Shown: positions 44,783 through 53,606, counted from the first letter of the stretch. The stretch: 64,000 bases of DNA from UBA8941 sp963780545 (GCA_963780545.1 CAWACK010000019.1:1-64000); one strand, 5' to 3'. Made by a program: numbers and translations. The notes: a model not told the origin generated them from the letters alone.

Positions 44783-45076
44783 TCAAATTGCAGACCATGA
44801 TAAGAATGAACTCGTGTTGCCGTAGTCTACGTTGTCGCCGCCCATAATCTCAAATATCTTAGCCTTGAAGGCATGGAACTCCGCTAGGCAGAGATCTGTG
44901 TCATAGAAAAACGCACTATCCTCGGTAGTTCCATAGGAAACCCCGCTCCAGATGCATTTGACATTGTTTACCTTACAGACGTTGTCGTGCTCCTTCATCC
45001 ATTTCTTGAAGAACTCCATTCCTCCCTTCATAGCCTTGGGAGTCCATTTCACTCTAACCAAATAGAGGTACTTCAT
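44783..45076 (-). CDS. Small dimeric alpha/beta-barrel-like protein
   Basis: 97 residues: KYLYLVRVKWTPKAMKGGME then FFKKWMKEHDNVCKVNNVKC and LAEFHAFKAKIFEIMGGDNV. The beta-alpha-beta-beta-alpha-beta pattern resembles ABM/EthD-like domains and the protein at 45.3 kb. Function unknown; likely a ligand-binding or cofactor-free oxygenase-like fold. Confidence 0.45.
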   Translation of the reverse strand: MKYLYLVRVKWTPKAMKGGMEFFKKWMKEHDNVCKVNNVKCIWSGVSYGTTEDSAFFYDTDLCLAEFHAFKAKIFEIMGGDNVDYGNTSSFLSWSAI

Positions 45077-45333
45077 TTCAACTCACATCATTTTTATTTG
45101 TCAAACCCAATATCCGCCGGAAGTAAGACCATCTAGCGGTTAATGGAACTTGCATATTACAGATTAGTTTTAATATTAATATAATTTTTCTCTCATTCAA
45201 CAAAAATAACGTATGCGATCCCTAAAAAAGATGAGGCTATGGCTCAAACTCAAACCCCAAATGATAAATACTTAGTTGAATATTATAAATAAGAGATTAA
45301 TTTTTCATTTACTGAAAATAAATCTTACAAAGT

Positions 45334-45654
45334 TTGAAAAAAATGGTGAAAATGAATTTGAAGCATATGTACATATCACATTGCCCAATAAACGAAGTTA
45401 CACTTAATGCGTCTAGCAAAGATCTAAGCGAATACTTCAACAAGATGAAGGAGAACGGTAAAGAGCACGGTTTCGACGTGATCTTCTGGGGTAACCCATG
45501 GGGTGTGGTCGAGAGTTATACTTTCGTAGTAACCTCGGATAAATCCCTCGACAAGTATGTTGAGTGGCGTGGCGCCTGGTCACAGGCAGCACAGAAGGCT
45601 AAACTCCCCCGATATCTCACGGAGTCCAACACCGTAATCGTCACGGCATTTTAA
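45334..45654 (+). CDS. Small dimeric alpha/beta-barrel-like protein
   Basis: 106 residues: KHMYISHCPINEVTLNASSK, DVIFWGNPWGVVESYTFVVT and LDKYVEWRGAWSQAAQKAKL. Same general fold as the divergent neighbour at 44.8 kb. An AT-rich 260-base promoter region separates the two starts. Starts at ATG 45334 or 45346. Confidence 0.45.
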   Translation: MKKMVKMNLKHMYISHCPINEVTLNASSKDLSEYFNKMKENGKEHGFDVIFWGNPWGVVESYTFVVTSDKSLDKYVEWRGAWSQAAQKAKLPRYLTESNTVIVTAF

Positions 45655-45655
45655 A

Positions 45656-45678
45656 CTCTTCTTTATTTTTTTTTTGAG
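45656..45678 (+). terminator. T-rich terminator
   Basis: CTCTTCTTTATTTTTTTTTT begins two bases after the stop of the 45334 gene, a typical archaeal oligo-T terminator. Confidence 0.55.
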
Positions 45679-45679
45679 A

Positions 45680-45802
45680 TTATGACTCCCGAACCCAGAC
45701 AAGAGGTCTCTTTTGTCTTCTTCTCAGCCAGACGAGTACCACAACGCCTAGGACGATGCCAGCTGAGATCTCCTCATAAGTGTAGCCGGGGACTCGTGCG
45801 CG
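45680..45802 (-). pseudogene. C-terminal membrane-anchor fragment starting at an alternating tract
   Basis: From GTGCGCG at about 45796-45802 the frame reads VPGYTYEEISAGIVLGVVVL then VWLRRRQKRPLVWVRES and stops. This is the usual C-terminal anchor of an exported archaeal surface protein (one helix followed by Arg). The extracellular part is absent. Confidence 0.5.
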
Positions 45803-45991
45803 AAAAAAAGTGTAGACATGATGCCCTATATTTCTACTAATTATCGATGGAAGAAAAATGAAGCCGAACGAGTTTGGAAGGAAAAAGTAGCGGAGGGAAG
45901 CCTCACCTAGCGTTTACACTAGCAGGTTAGACCTTACATTTTTCAATTAAATCTTAATAAATGACAAACTTTACTGCTTCACCGTGATAAA

Positions 45992-46405
45992 ATGAGCGTA
46001 AAAAAGACAGAATCAAAAGAATCGGCGTCTGAGTTGATTAGCAAAAGAATCAAGGAGCTGGGCGATTGGCGGGGCAAGACACTTGAGAGAATACGCAGCC
46101 TCATCAAGGAGGCGGATCCAGAGGTCGTTGAAGAGTGGAAGTGGGTGAAGCCATCGTCGCCTGGAACAGCGGTCTGGTCTCACAATGGGGGCATCTGCAC
46201 GGGCGAGACCTACAAAGATCACGTCAAGTTAACATTCTACAAGGGCGCATCGCTGGAGGACCCCTCACGCCTGTTTACTCAACCTGGAACCCTTAGGCGC
46301 GCCATCGACGTCTATGAGAGCGACAAGATCGATGAGGCTGCGTTTAAGAAGCTAATTCAGACGGCTGTAGTCCTGAATTCGAAGAGTAAGAAAAAATCCG
46401 CTTGA
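45992..46405 (+). CDS. DUF1801-family protein
   Basis: 137 residues. LGDWRGKTLERIRSLIKEAD, then EEWKWVKPSSPGTAVWSHNG, CTGETYKDHVKLTFYKGASL and EDPSRLF follow the DUF1801 (YdhG-like) pattern, an alpha/beta fold of unknown role in bacteria and archaea. Single gene with its own promoter. Intact. Confidence 0.7.
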   Translation: MSVKKTESKESASELISKRIKELGDWRGKTLERIRSLIKEADPEVVEEWKWVKPSSPGTAVWSHNGGICTGETYKDHVKLTFYKGASLEDPSRLFTQPGTLRRAIDVYESDKIDEAAFKKLIQTAVVLNSKSKKKSA

Positions 46406-46414
46406 AACGCACTC

Positions 46415-46495
46415 ATGCGCGCCGGGATTGAGATCGCTAGAGATGGGGAAGAGTTTAAGCGATTTGGCGAAACGGTTTTAGAAAAGATTCAGTAA
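46415..46495 (+). pseudogene. 26-codon tail behind an alternating tract
   Basis: After TGCGCGC (46416-46422) the frame reads RAGIEIARDGEEFKRFGETV then LEKIQ and TAA. It looks like the C-terminal helix of a larger protein. The apparent ATG overlaps the tract and is probably not a real start. 46496-46612 holds two more tracts and no gene. Confidence 0.3.
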
Positions 46496-46612
46496 ATGAA
46501 GAGGGCTTGTACGCCCGATCTTGGACTGTAAATAGTTAGCGGCGCGTGCGCACATTACAGCGCGCGCTAAGGTCACCTCAAGACAAGGCTAGCGAGCAAT
46601 GCGGACATAGAC

Positions 46613-47050
46613 TCACGGATTTGCCTCGGATTCAAGGAGGCGCTTTATATTGCCCACACGGCTTGCACAATTTCTCCTCACCGTTCCTCCAAGGAATGGC
46701 GCTACCACTCTGTAGAATCCGTTCCATGTGTAGTCGTCCGTTTCGGTAAACCTCGCCTTTCCTTCTACGTCCTGCATCTCGTAGGTGAATATCGAACCCT
46801 TCCCCGGCCCCGTTGGCACTTCAATGACGAACTTCCGGTTCAGCTCGTATTCGATGACCCGCATGTCCGTTTCCTTCGGAGTGCTTCGACGTATCTGGGT
46901 GAACGTCGTGCCAACCCCAAATGGCCCCGTTGAGGTCTGCTTCATCTCGATGATCCCTATGTCCCACTTGGGGGAGTTCGACCAATCGGTTATGAATCTC
47001 CACACTTCCTCAGCCTTGCGATTAATCGTTACGCTCGACTCAACCTTCAA
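46613..47050 (-). CDS. SRPBCC (polyketide-cyclase/START-like) protein
   Basis: 145 residues: SSVTINRKAEEVWRFITDWS then NSPKWDIGIIEMKQTSTGPF, GVGTTFTQIRR and NGFYRVVAPFLGGTVRRNC give the SRPBCC hydrophobic-cavity fold. Likely to bind a hydrophobic ligand. A tract GCGCGTGCG lies about 50 bases upstream of the start. Confidence 0.7.
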   Translation of the reverse strand: MKVESSVTINRKAEEVWRFITDWSNSPKWDIGIIEMKQTSTGPFGVGTTFTQIRRSTPKETDMRVIEYELNRKFVIEVPTGPGKGSIFTYEMQDVEGKARFTETDDYTWNGFYRVVAPFLGGTVRRNCASRVGNIKRLLESEANP

Positions 47051-47164
47051 CTATCCCACCCCATGATAATCAGACCGAGGTCCCTATATAATGTTCGCGC
47101 GTGCGAAAAACAGAAAAAAACGGAGTAATACGAATGAGCGAAATAGAATTAAAAATCTTTCGCT

Positions 47165-47281
47165 CTATGAGGACTTGGTGGCTTTTGGCGTCTTCTTCTC
47201 CGGATGTGCTTTGGCTACATGAGCATCTCTCTGCTTGGCACTCGGAAAGACCTCGCCACACTCTTTGCACTTACATGGCAT
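47165..47281 (-). CDS. 38-residue C2H2 zinc-finger protein
   Basis: ATG 47281 to TAG 47165 encodes CKCKECGEVFPSAKQRDAHV then AKAHPEKKTPKATKSS. C-x2-C-x12-H-x4-H is a classical C2H2 zinc finger, followed by a basic tail. AT-rich promoter sequence (CATATTTATCTTA) lies upstream. Such mini zinc fingers in archaea may bind DNA or RNA. It is missed by length cut-offs. Confidence 0.6.
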   Translation of the reverse strand: MPCKCKECGEVFPSAKQRDAHVAKAHPEKKTPKATKSS

Positions 47282-47332
47282 ACAGAGTCAAAAAAAGAAA
47301 GTAAACAAACCATATTTATCTTATTCGCGCGC

Positions 47333-47464
47333 TCACAACAACATCGAACGCCAGAGCACAAACCAGATTTGAATCGTAAGTGAAATGAGCAAAACTATTG
47401 TTCCAAGCAAAATAATTATTCCAACCTTATTTTGAAGAGCCCGTATATTTGGTTTTTTCTTTAT
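47333..47464 (-). CDS. Small single-helix membrane protein, non-standard start
   Basis: The frame reads IKKKPNIRALQNKVGIIILL then GTIVLLISLTIQIWFVLWRS and stops in a TGA that touches the tract CGCGCGC (47326-47332). A basic head and one helix make it plausible. No ATG, GTG or TTG opens it; ATA at 47464 is the only candidate. Confidence 0.3.
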   Translation of the reverse strand: MKKKPNIRALQNKVGIIILLGTIVLLISLTIQIWFVLWRSMLL

Positions 47465-47481
47465 GCCATATCATATAGCGC

Positions 47482-47549
47482 GCACGAAGACCATCGCCTT
47501 CAACCTGGAGCCGGCGAAGCTAGGGAAGACTTGGCAGGCATTCTTCTAA
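47482..47549 (+). pseudogene. Short gene tail between two tracts
   Basis: Between GCGCGCAC (47478-47485) and GCGCGCGCG (47560-47568) the frame reads KTIAFNLEPAKLGKTWQAFF and TAA. It is a coding-like C-terminal piece without a start. Source unknown. Confidence 0.3.
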
Positions 47550-47575
47550 CCCAGAGGAGGCGCGCGCGAAAGAGT

Positions 47576-48826
47576 TTATTTCATCTGTGATTTGACCTTG
47601 TCTAGAAGCCTAGTTGCGATCTCCCTCTTACTCGTCAAAGGAATATGTAGGACATCCCCCTTCGGGTCCACTATGTATACCTCATTCGTATCAACGTCGA
47701 AGCCCCGCTTCTCCCTCGACACATCGTTAGCAACTATGAGGTCCATCCCCATCTCCTGAAGCCTCCTAAAACTCCTATCAATCAACTCCTCCTCGCTGAC
47801 GTTGTACTCAGCCTTGAACCCGACGAGGAACACCCCGGGGTCCGCCTTCTTCACCCGCGCTATGACCTTGGGGAGAGCCTTAAGGCGGAGAACCCACTCC
47901 CCCTGGTCCGAGGGAATCTTCTCCATCACCCTATCAACTGGCCCCCAGTCTGAGGCGGCGGCTGACAGGATAGCAGCATCATACTTCTTCTCCTTCAGCT
48001 CCTTCACAACTGCGTTAAGCATCTCCTCAGTCGTCTCAACCTCAACGACCTTCGCGCCCAGCGGCGGCGGGGACGTCACAGGCCCATATACCAGGGTCAC
48101 CTCAGCGCCCCTCATCAGGGCATCCTCAGCGATCGCGACCCCCATCTTCCCGCTGCTCGGGTTCGATATGTACCTGAAGGCATCTATGTAGGCTCGGGTC
48201 GGCCCAGCCGTTATTAGGAACCTCCGACCAGCCAAGTCTCTTCTAAAAGCCAGCCTCCTCCTGACTGCTTCAACTATCTCCGGAGTGTCGGGTATCTTCG
48301 CCTTACCCTCCTCGAATCGGGGCATCAGGACCTCCACCCCTATCCTCCTCAGCTTCTCGATGTTCTCGTTGACTATGGGGTGCCTGTACATGCTGGCGTG
48401 CATCGCGGGGGCTATAATGACGGGTATTCCCGCGCCGATGGCTGTAGTAAGGAACGTTGTAACTGGGGTGTCATCTATCCCCGCCGCCGCCTTGCCGATG
48501 GTGTTGGCGGTGGAGGGCGCCACAAGAATCAGGTCCGCGTGTTTTTCATGCTCCCCCCCGTATTGGACGTGCTCAATCTTCCCTGTGAGCTCCGTGACGA
48601 CTGGGTTGCCCGTGGACCACTCGAACATGTCTGGGTGGACGATGTGCTCCGCCATCTTCGTCATCACGACGTAGACGTCTGCCCCTAGTCTCATCAGCTC
48701 CCTGGCGATGTCAGGGCTCCTGATGGCTGCGACGCTGCCCGTCACGCAGAGTATTATTCGTTTCCCAATGAGCTCCTTGGATTTTGATCCCGTGATGGAC
48801 TTTGACGTATGTTCGCCGAATGCCAT
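47576..48826 (-). CDS. coaBC: Bifunctional phosphopantothenoylcysteine decarboxylase / phosphopantothenate-cysteine ligase
   Basis: 416 residues with both domains of coenzyme A synthesis. CoaC part (about 20-200): RIILCVTGSVAAIRSPDIAR, ILVAPSTANTIGKAAAGIDD and PVIIAPAMHASMYRHPIV, the FMN-binding decarboxylase motifs with the PAMH His. CoaB part (about 205-410): FLITAGPTRAYIDAFRYISN, SSGKMGVAIAEDALMRGAEV and LVGFKAEYN. The protein makes 4'-phosphopantetheine from phosphopantothenate and cysteine. The N-terminal 15 residues are poorly conserved; the start could lie a few codons later. The stop is followed within eight bases by a CG tract. Confidence 0.9.
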   Translation of the reverse strand: MAFGEHTSKSITGSKSKELIGKRIILCVTGSVAAIRSPDIARELMRLGADVYVVMTKMAEHIVHPDMFEWSTGNPVVTELTGKIEHVQYGGEHEKHADLILVAPSTANTIGKAAAGIDDTPVTTFLTTAIGAGIPVIIAPAMHASMYRHPIVNENIEKLRRIGVEVLMPRFEEGKAKIPDTPEIVEAVRRRLAFRRDLAGRRFLITAGPTRAYIDAFRYISNPSSGKMGVAIAEDALMRGAEVTLVYGPVTSPPPLGAKVVEVETTEEMLNAVVKELKEKKYDAAILSAAASDWGPVDRVMEKIPSDQGEWVLRLKALPKVIARVKKADPGVFLVGFKAEYNVSEEELIDRSFRRLQEMGMDLIVANDVSREKRGFDVDTNEVYIVDPKGDVLHIPLTSKREIATRLLDKVKSQMK

Positions 48827-49016
48827 TTCGTCTCGGGGTATCCGTCGCTTGTTAGTCTTTTAACTTTTTATAACGAGTATGCGACTTTAACATCTGCTTC
48901 AGCTAAAGCAGGTTCAGCAGCTTGAGTTGGTATGTTGGGGCATACCTGCACTTGTGACTATGTGTTCGTGTGTGTTCCAGAAAGTCAGGCAAGGGTTGCT
49001 TAAGATGTGGGAGATG

Positions 49017-49949
49017 CTACCTGCTCATATCCAGCATGCGCTCAATTGGGACTAATGCGCGCAGCCTCAAATCCTCGGGAACCTTAACAACCGGCCTCTC
49101 GTCCCTAATCGCCTCAAAGGTATTCATGAGGGTTATCCGCTTCATAGTGGAGCACTCAACATTCGGGTCAGCGGGGAGGAACACCTTCCCCGGAATCTCC
49201 CTACGAAGCCTATCAATCATCCCTACCTCGGTGGCTATTATGAAGACCTTAGCCTGGGACTCCAAGCAGCGCCGATACATGCCCCCCGTTGAGATCACAT
49301 AATCGGCTGCATCCTGAAACTCAGGCTCACACTCGGGATGCACAAGAAGCTCAGCTCCGGGATTCAGCCTTCTCAACTCCAGCGCCCTCTCACCCTTACC
49401 GAGCAGGCGGTGGGTGTTACAGAACCCGTGAGCCGGCACGGGAACGAGAGTCTTCTCAGGCACCCTCCTCCCAACGTAGTACAGTAGATTCCAGTCGGGG
49501 CCGAAGAGCACCGTGTCGGCGTCGAGCTTCCCGATGATCTCCGCAGCGTTCGCCGAGGTACACACCACGTCGGCTTCCGCCTTCGCATCTGCGAGGGTGT
49601 TAACGTAGAGGACAACGGGCACCCCTGGGTTGGCCCTCTTCGCCTCGATTAGAGTCCTCGCCGGGAGCTGAGCAGCCATGGGGCACCGAGCCGCTGGGTT
49701 CGGGTGAATCACCTTCTTATCCGGGTTGAGGATGCTCGCCGTCTCAGCCATAAAGTCTACGCCGCAGAATACAATCATGTCCGCGTCGACGCCCTGGTCC
49801 TTCCTGCATAGCTCCAAGCTGTCACCGACGTAGTCCGCGATCTCCTGTATCTCCGGCACCATATAGTTGTGGGCGAGGAGGATGGCGTTCTTCTCCCTCA
49901 GCGTCTCCCTAACCTTAACCTGAAGCGCCTTAACATTCGCCGGGTTCAG
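49017..49949 (-). CDS. nadA: Quinolinate synthase
   Basis: NadA condenses iminoaspartate with dihydroxyacetone phosphate to quinolinate, using a [4Fe-4S] cluster. Family residues: ILLAHNYMVPEIQEIADYVG, DSLELCRK, VVLYVNTLADAKAEADVVCT (first Cys), LLVHPECEPEFQDAADYVIS (second) and DPNVECSTMKRI (third). The first ATG in frame (49862) would delete the start of the AHNY strand. Coding sense reaches to NPANVKALQVKVRETLREKN, where only CTG (49949) or ATT could start. The gene lies directly behind nadC and overlaps its end. Confidence 0.85.
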   Translation of the reverse strand: MNPANVKALQVKVRETLREKNAILLAHNYMVPEIQEIADYVGDSLELCRKDQGVDADMIVFCGVDFMAETASILNPDKKVIHPNPAARCPMAAQLPARTLIEAKRANPGVPVVLYVNTLADAKAEADVVCTSANAAEIIGKLDADTVLFGPDWNLLYYVGRRVPEKTLVPVPAHGFCNTHRLLGKGERALELRRLNPGAELLVHPECEPEFQDAADYVISTGGMYRRCLESQAKVFIIATEVGMIDRLRREIPGKVFLPADPNVECSTMKRITLMNTFEAIRDERPVVKVPEDLRLRALVPIERMLDMSR

Positions 49950-50830
49950 GCGCTGGTGCCCCCAGTCAATCTAATCTCCAGCTTCACGTCGAGGGCGCGA
50001 ACCGAGTGAGTGAGACACCCTAGTGATACTACGTCTACTCCGGCGGCCGCGTAGTCGGCGGCGTTCTCCTCGGTTATGCCTCCGCTTGCCTCGTAGATGC
50101 AGCGGGTGCGGAGGCCGGCCTCACTCAGCCTCCTCAGGCATTCCCGGATCGTGGGTGGCTTCATGTTGTCGAGCATTACTATGTCGGCGCCCGCCAACGC
50201 TGCCTCCTCAGCCTCCTCGAAGCACCGTACCTCGACCTCGATCTTCTTCGTGAAGCTTACCCGCTCCTTTGCGAGTTTGACGGCGTCCGATATGCTTGGG
50301 AGTAGTTCAAGGTGGTTGTCCTTGATCAGGACGCAGTCGTCCAATCCGAGGCGGTGAGTGTCACCTCCACCCAGCTCCACCGCCCTCTTCTCGAGGGCTC
50401 TTAAACCCGGCGTGGTTTTACGGGTAGCAGCGACCCTCGTGTTGGGGTTGGTCTTCCTGACCTTCTCCACGACCTCAGCGGTAGCTGTAGCGATCCCAGC
50501 CATGTGGGAGACGACGTTGAGGGCAACCCTCTCCCCCATAAGAAGGCTCCTCGCGGGGCCGTCGAACTCGAGAAGCGTCCCGCCGGCTGAGACCCAGTTC
50601 CCATCTCTTTCAAGCTGTGTGGCTTCGCATCCAAGCATCGTGAAGATTATGCGGGCCTCCTTGAGGCCTGCTGCGACACCATTCTCCCTGTAAAATAGTC
50701 TGGCGTGGGCTCGCTGTTCGGCTGGTATGAGGGCCTCTGAGGTGATGTCTCCGTAGCCTAGGTCCTCCTTCAGGAAGGCTCTGAGTTGGTCTTCCCTTAG
50801 TGGTCGCTTATCTATCTCGGTCATGTCCAT
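49946..50830 (-). CDS. nadC: Nicotinate-nucleotide pyrophosphorylase (carboxylating)
   Basis: 294 residues: KEDLGYGDITSEALIPAEQR at the N-terminus, NVVSHMAGIATATAEVVEKV, RVAATRKTTPGLRALEKRAV and GGGDTHRLGLDDCVLIKDNH (PRPP and quinolinate binding), EVEVRCFEEAEEAALAGADI and MLDNMKPP, and YEASGGITEENAADYAAAGV. It converts quinolinate and PRPP to nicotinate mononucleotide and CO2, the step after NadA. The nadC-nadA order and overlap show an operon. An aspartate oxidase or dehydrogenase for the first step is not in the window. Confidence 0.9.
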   Translation of the reverse strand: MDMTEIDKRPLREDQLRAFLKEDLGYGDITSEALIPAEQRAHARLFYRENGVAAGLKEARIIFTMLGCEATQLERDGNWVSAGGTLLEFDGPARSLLMGERVALNVVSHMAGIATATAEVVEKVRKTNPNTRVAATRKTTPGLRALEKRAVELGGGDTHRLGLDDCVLIKDNHLELLPSISDAVKLAKERVSFTKKIEVEVRCFEEAEEAALAGADIVMLDNMKPPTIRECLRRLSEAGLRTRCIYEASGGITEENAADYAAAGVDVVSLGCLTHSVRALDVKLEIRLTGGTSA

Positions 50831-50900
50831 TTATTCTATCCCAGATTCGAGATTCTTATTGTGCATGGAGACTCTCCGAATTAAGTGTTCCCACAGCGCT

Positions 50901-51090
50901 GCGCGCGCTCCTATGATGACATGATAAAGCCCCACGCATCACGTAGAGGTAGGTGCAGTTGGCTGAGCCCTACGTTTCTCTGGCGCGCGCGAACATTGCA
51001 TCTCAAGGAAGCTTCGAGCTGCACGCGCGCGCGCGATTCGAAGGGTCAGTTTATTACGTGAAGCAAATCGCACTCAATACAGCGCGCGCG
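50901..51090. repeat. Cluster of four CG tracts with micro-fragments between them
   Basis: Pure C/G alternations lie at 50901-50908, 50983-50991, 51024-51035 (12 bases) and 51082-51090. Between the first two, the minus strand reads RNVGLSQLHLPLRDAWGFIM then SS-stop. Between the third and fourth, the plus strand reads FEGSVYYVKQIALNT. These pieces look coding but have no starts. The rest of 50831-51170 is promoter-like. Confidence 0.45.
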
Positions 51091-51170
51091 TTTCTAATCT
51101 GATATTTTCTCTATGTGTGTGGGGCATTAGCCTTATCCCCGCTTCCACCTGACTCTTCTCCAGTGATTCT

Positions 51171-51761
51171 ATGGTTGACCTAGTTGAACTACAGTACATA
51201 GCATACATTACTCAGATAATCGGAGTAGCCGGAATCCTAATCGCCGCATTCATCGCGGTAAGAAGCTACATCAACACAAACAAGAGAGCGGAGGAATCCA
51301 AGAAAAAGGAGCAGGAGACACGTGACCGAGAACTCGAGACAAGACAAGCGCAACTACTCATGGGGGTGTATCAGGCCCTCGTGTCACCCGAGATGATGGA
51401 GGCTAACCTAAAACTACAAGACATCGAGATGGAGGACGTCCAGGACTGGAATCGACTCTGTAAGAACAAGGACAGGTACAAGGTTTGGATGCTGTGGGCA
51501 TCCTATTATCAGGGTCTAGGTACACTGGCCGAGGAGAAGCTCATCGACGTGAGCTTGCTTGCCCAGCTTTTGGGTGGCAACATACTCTGGTTTTGGGAAC
51601 AGTATGGTTCCATGATGGTGGACTGTAGGGGGAAGCTGAGTTGGCCTGGCTGGGGTAAGGAGATTGAGTACCTCTACAATGGTATCTATGAGTATGGGGT
51701 TAATCACCCTGAGTCGGGGCTGGGGGATTCTGGGAGGCAGACGCGTTCTCCCCTAAAGTGA
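51171..51761 (+). CDS. Membrane-anchored DUF4760-like protein
   Basis: 196 residues. One helix near the N-terminus (AYITQIIGVAGILIAAFIAV), a charged coiled coil (RAEESKKKEQETRDRELETR), then WMLWASYYQGLGTLAEEKLI and LLGGNILWFWEQYGSMMVDC, a helical domain like DUF4760. Function unknown. Confidence 0.55.
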   Translation: MVDLVELQYIAYITQIIGVAGILIAAFIAVRSYINTNKRAEESKKKEQETRDRELETRQAQLLMGVYQALVSPEMMEANLKLQDIEMEDVQDWNRLCKNKDRYKVWMLWASYYQGLGTLAEEKLIDVSLLAQLLGGNILWFWEQYGSMMVDCRGKLSWPGWGKEIEYLYNGIYEYGVNHPESGLGDSGRQTRSPLK

Positions 51762-51852
51762 GGTTGTGATCACTATTCACCATTAGACTTATCCTCACTT
51801 CCACCTGATCCAAAGCATGTGCGCACATTCTAGGCAAACGAGTCTGAAAAAC

Positions 51853-52542
51853 ATGTACAATCCCAGTCGAGCATTAGATCTTACCTCGAGTTCCAGTAAC
51901 GAGGAAATTAAGCGGAAAGCATTCGAGTTCGCCCTCGAAGTCGGCTACATGATCTTCGGTACAACCGCCATTGATGGCAAAACCCCCACTTCACGTGTCT
52001 TAGAGGTTCACAAACTCGATGATCTCGGCAACCTCTTCATAGGAATAGGGCGTGGCAAACCGATGTATACTGAGTTAATGAAAAGCCCCATTATAGTTGG
52101 CTGCGTGAATCGTCCGACTGTCGACAGGCTGGCTGTTGCGGTGAGGATCAGTGCACATGTAAAAGAGGTTAACGACGCCTCAATTAGGGACCGTTACTGG
52201 TCTCAGAACCCGGGTACTAAAGCACTTTATCGGAAGGATTTGGATAACTTCAAGATATTTGTCCTTGATTCTGGTGATGGGGAGGTTTTTCATCTATGCA
52301 AAGACGATATGGCGGTGAGGCTGCGATTCAGCTTCGGTGGAGGTGAGGTTCGTAAGCCGTATTATTCTATTAATGAAAACTGTGTCGGCTGTGGTGTCTG
52401 TTTAGATAAATGCCTTACCGATGCTTTGATTATTGGGGATAAGTATTCAATAGATTATTTCCGTTGCTTGGAGTGTGGTAACTGTTACTTCAGTTGTCCC
52501 CATAATTCCGTCACTAGAGCAGATTATAGTAATAGTTTATGA
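51853..52542 (+). CDS. PNPOx-like flavin protein fused to a 2[4Fe-4S] ferredoxin domain
   Basis: 229 residues from ATG 51853. Residues 20-140 form the split beta-barrel of pyridoxamine-phosphate-oxidase-like proteins (EVGYMIFGTTAIDGKTPTSR, LFIGIGRGKPMYTELMKSPI). The C-terminus has two ferredoxin motifs, CVGCGVCLDKCLTDALI and CLECGNCYFSCPHN, for two [4Fe-4S] clusters. An electron-transfer flavoprotein is likely, moving electrons between flavin and ferredoxin clusters in the cytosol. The frame is open from 51817, but the first codons carry an alternating GTGCGCAC. Confidence 0.75.
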   Translation: MYNPSRALDLTSSSSNEEIKRKAFEFALEVGYMIFGTTAIDGKTPTSRVLEVHKLDDLGNLFIGIGRGKPMYTELMKSPIIVGCVNRPTVDRLAVAVRISAHVKEVNDASIRDRYWSQNPGTKALYRKDLDNFKIFVLDSGDGEVFHLCKDDMAVRLRFSFGGGEVRKPYYSINENCVGCGVCLDKCLTDALIIGDKYSIDYFRCLECGNCYFSCPHNSVTRADYSNSL

Positions 52543-52662
52543 AAATAAACGCGCACCGTCCAAAATCTTCTCCTCATGCGCGCGCTCTAAAACAGCTTGC
52601 ACGTAGATCGAGAAGTCTTACCTTATTTCATGCTTATGTGTCTCCAATTAACTGTAGCAACT

Positions 52663-52878
52663 TCATACAGCGTTCTCTCCCTTCCTTGATTCATACCGCG
52701 ACCGGATGAATACAAGAACTAGGCATAAGATGACGCCCAAAATCGAGTAGCTGCCAACATTGATATTATTGGACTCGATCACTGGGTACCTTGTCGTGGT
52801 GAGTGAGAGCGCCAAGGCAAGGATAGTTAGGGCAACGGCGATCAGGATCAGCGCCTGATTCCACCTACTTATTTTCAT
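52663..52878 (-). CDS. Small two-helix membrane protein (intact paralog)
   Basis: 71 residues with helices QALILIAVALTILALALSLT and YSILGVILCLVLVFIRSRYE and a basic tail. A truncated copy of the second half lies at 7318-7472. Function unknown. Confidence 0.55.
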   Translation of the reverse strand: MKISRWNQALILIAVALTILALALSLTTTRYPVIESNNINVGSYSILGVILCLVLVFIRSRYESRKGENAV

Positions 52879-52893
52879 TCAGCTTCCTCTTCG

Positions 52894-52962
52894 TCATTCA
52901 GGCTTGACCTTGTTTAGGTGGGGCTCATACTCCGACTTAGCCTTAGCCTCTGGTTCGCCGTG
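52894..52962 (-). pseudogene. Short C-terminal fragment behind an alternating tract
   Basis: From ACGTGTACGCG (52963-52973) the frame reads HGEPEAKAKSEYEPHLNKVK then PE and TGA. It ends 16 bases before the start of the two-TM gene. No start codon. Source unknown. Confidence 0.3.
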
Positions 52963-53040
52963 ACGTGTACGCGAAATGGATTAGGTTTTTGAGTTATAGA
53001 AAATTAGCTCGCGCGCTGTGGATTCTAGACTAATATTCGA

Positions 53041-53586
53041 TCATGTGTTGCTTGCGTCGCTAACGTTTCTCCTAGCCTTGAGGGCGACTACGTTCATGAG
53101 ATAGAGAAACATCAGGAAAACCAGTATAAAGTAGAACCAACCCAGGGGCCCTCCACCGAGGTCACTGAAGGCGGAGGCTAGGCTGAGCGGCACAAGCAGA
53201 AGGCCCCAGTCTCTGGCGCCCCATAGGCGATCAAGAACAATAATCGTGATGGCTACTATTACCAGGCTTAAACCTAACCCTGATAGCCTGATCACTGCTC
53301 CGCTGAACCCGGATACAGCTTCGGCGAATTCGATATGTGGGCCGCTGAATATCTCCCAGGGCCACGCAAACCACTTAACGTTGGTGACTCCTACGCCGAA
53401 GGCGGTCGCGACGAGGTAGTGGCCCAACTCATGCGCCGGGGTGACAACGACGTAGTAGAACCAGCATACCGCGAGAATTTTGAGGAGGAAGATGGCTCTC
53501 CAGCTGCCCTTAATCCTGCTGATTACCCCCGTTGTCTGCTCCATTTGCTTTGTCCCGACCCGAATGCATTCCCTTGACATGATCAT
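53041..53586 (-). CDS. M50-like intramembrane metalloprotease
   Basis: Up to 181 residues; ATG 53544 (MEQTTGVISRIKGSW) is a likelier start. AVCWFYYVVVTPAHELGHYL contains the HExxH zinc motif HELGH inside a membrane helix, as in site-2 proteases. Three or four further helices follow. The second zinc ligand (NxxPxxxxD) is not evident, though LGGGPLGWFY lies in its place, so activity is uncertain. Confidence 0.6.
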   Translation of the reverse strand: MIMSRECIRVGTKQMEQTTGVISRIKGSWRAIFLLKILAVCWFYYVVVTPAHELGHYLVATAFGVGVTNVKWFAWPWEIFSGPHIEFAEAVSGFSGAVIRLSGLGLSLVIVAITIIVLDRLWGARDWGLLLVPLSLASAFSDLGGGPLGWFYFILVFLMFLYLMNVVALKARRNVSDASNT

Positions 53587-53606
53587 CTGAGCTTATGGTT
53601 GATTAC

